Source of the DNA: Streptomyces sp. Z26
Lineage (GTDB): Bacteria; Actinomycetota; Actinomycetes; Streptomycetales; Streptomycetaceae
Reading direction: 5' to 3'
Length of the DNA stretch: 64,000 nt
NCBI RefSeq assembly: GCF_003665095.1
Contig: NZ_RCHV01000002.1
Span: 62,001-126,000 of the forward strand
Part shown: piece after piece, positions 62,922 to 64,000 of the stretch
Numbering within the stretch: position 1 is the first letter of the stretch
How the letters are laid out: every line of letters begins with the position of its first letter
Made by a program: the position numbers and the translations under genes
Notes under the pieces: model-generated
What the model was told of the DNA's origin: nothing
Databases searched by the model: none
Seen by the model: only the letters and a program-made list of their open reading frames with translations

Positions 62922-64000
62922 ATGTCCGACGCGATGAACCCGAAGAGCACGCCGGCCCCCGACCAGGCGCCGCTCCTGCCCCGCGAGGTCGCCGACAGCT
63001 ATGTCGACGCCCTCGTCGAACTCGACCCGATCACCGGCACCTACCTCGGTGTCCCCACCAGCCACGGCAGGCTGCCGGACTTCTCCCCCGCCGGGCAGGA
63101 GGCGCTGGCGCAGCTCGGCCGCGACACGCTCGTACGGCTGGCGGAGGCCGAGGAGCGGCCCGGCGCCGACAGCGACGCGGAACGGCGCTGCGCGCGGCTG
63201 CTGCGCGAACGGCTCACCGCCGAACTCGCCGTGCACGACGCCGGGGAGGGGCTGCGCGCGGTGAGCAACCTCAGCTCGCCCGTGCACTCCGTACGCGGCA
63301 TCCTCAGCGTGATGCCCACCGAGACCGACGCCGACTGGGCGGCCGTCGCGTCGCGGCTGCGGGCGATGCCCGCGGCGCTGGAGGGCTACCGGCTGTCGCT
63401 GGAGGCGGGGCTCGCGCGGCGGCTCCCGGCGGGGCCGCGCCAGGTGGAGACGGTCCTCGGGCAGCTCGGCGAGTGGATCGGTGACACCCCGGACGGTGCG
63501 GACGGCGGGGCGTCGGACGAGGGGGCGGACGGCGGGAGTTGGTTCGCCGCGTTCGCCGCCGGGGGGCCGGAGGCCGCGCGCGCGGAGCTGGCGGACGCCG
63601 CCGCCGACGCGACGGGCGCGGTACGGGCGCTGCGGGACTGGCTGCGCGACGTGTACGCGCCGGGCATCGCGGGCTCCCCGGAGACCGTCGGCCGCGAACG
63701 GTACGCCCGCTGGGCCCGCTACTGGAACGGCACCGACCTCGACCTGGAGGAGGCGTACGCGTACGGCTGGGCGGAGTTCCACCGGCTGCTCGCCGAGATG
63801 CGCGCCGAGGCCGAGCGGATCCTGCCCGGCGCGGACACCCCCTGGGACGCGCTGCGGCACCTGGACACGCACGGGCAGGCGATCGAGGGCACCGAGGAGG
63901 TCGTCGCCTGGCTCCAGTCGCTGATGGACGAGGCCATCGACGAGCTGGACGGCACGCACTTCGAACTGGCCGAGCCCGTACGGCGGGTGGAGTCGCGGCT
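62922..64000 (+). CDS. DUF885 family protein, 3' end outside window
   Basis: About 359 codons are open from ATG 62922 to the window edge with no stop. LPREVADSYVDALVELDPITGTYLGVPTSHGRLPDFSPAG and the following helices (LRAVSNLSSPVHSVRGILSVMP; RLRAMPAALEGYRLSLEAGL) are typical of DUF885 proteins, which are related to zinc peptidases. The HExxH motif expected further on is outside the window. Confidence 0.85.
   Translation, partial: MSDAMNPKSTPAPDQAPLLPREVADSYVDALVELDPITGTYLGVPTSHGRLPDFSPAGQEALAQLGRDTLVRLAEAEERPGADSDAERRCARLLRERLTAELAVHDAGEGLRAVSNLSSPVHSVRGILSVMPTETDADWAAVASRLRAMPAALEGYRLSLEAGLARRLPAGPRQVETVLGQLGEWIGDTPDGADGGASDEGADGGSWFAAFAAGGPEAARAELADAAADATGAVRALRDWLRDVYAPGIAGSPETVGRERYARWARYWNGTDLDLEEAYAYGWAEFHRLLAEMRAEAERILPGADTPWDALRHLDTHGQAIEGTEEVVAWLQSLMDEAIDELDGTHFELAEPVRRVESR

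Overview
The window is high-GC chromosomal DNA from a Streptomyces-type actinomycete. Third codon positions are almost always G or C, and GTG and TTG starts are common. The gene set is typical of the genus: modular PKS, DUF2690, Scr1-type XRE regulator, TIGR03086 protein, ECF41 sigma factor, MurT/GatD, and a PhoD-type phosphatase with a twin-arginine signal. No tRNA, rRNA, CRISPR array, insertion sequence or prophage was recognised. All functional calls come from reading motifs and gene order; no database search was possible.

Left part (1-12 kb). A type I polyketide synthase gene enters from the left (KR-ACP, then KS-AT) and stops halfway through a dehydratase domain, so it looks like the decayed edge of a cluster. 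Strong hairpins follow it. A MerR regulator lies divergent to a SnoaL-like protein, with two matching dyads between them. Three small proteins come next, then a two-gene operon (SPFH protein plus an NAD-kinase-like protein) behind two tandem operators. Facing it is a tightly overlapping three-gene operon on the minus strand: a 107-residue peptide built of four 23-residue repeats, a JmjC/cupin oxygenase, and a Cys-rich sucrase/ferredoxin-like protein. This looks like a ribosomal-peptide modification system and is the best candidate here for something undescribed.

Middle part (12-35 kb). This holds cell-envelope and housekeeping genes: a D,D-carboxypeptidase with a two-component system, a PhyH oxygenase, a HIT protein, a secreted amidase, DUF2690, a frameshifted DUF3291 gene, an acyl-CoA dehydrogenase divergent from a TetR regulator with clear operators, peptide deformylase, MurT-GatD (lipid II amidation), CtaG, an acyltransferase, two secreted peptidases, an orphan YefM/Phd antitoxin with its own operator, and a ClpP-type peptidase.

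Right part (35-64 kb). The biotin genes (bioF divergent from bioB-bioA-bioD) share a perfect operator-like dyad. They are followed by an RHH/Fic-like toxin-antitoxin pair, tandem CNNM/CorC membrane proteins, an SGNH hydrolase, purB, mug, a mannosidase (GH92) region with ROK and GntR regulators and a LacI-type operator, an SDR, an ECF41 sigma factor with a neighbouring hydrolase, a TPR protein, PhoD, an ACT-GNAT acetyltransferase that overlaps a PLP-dependent sulfur amino-acid enzyme tail to tail, an Lrp regulator, and a DUF885 gene cut by the right edge.
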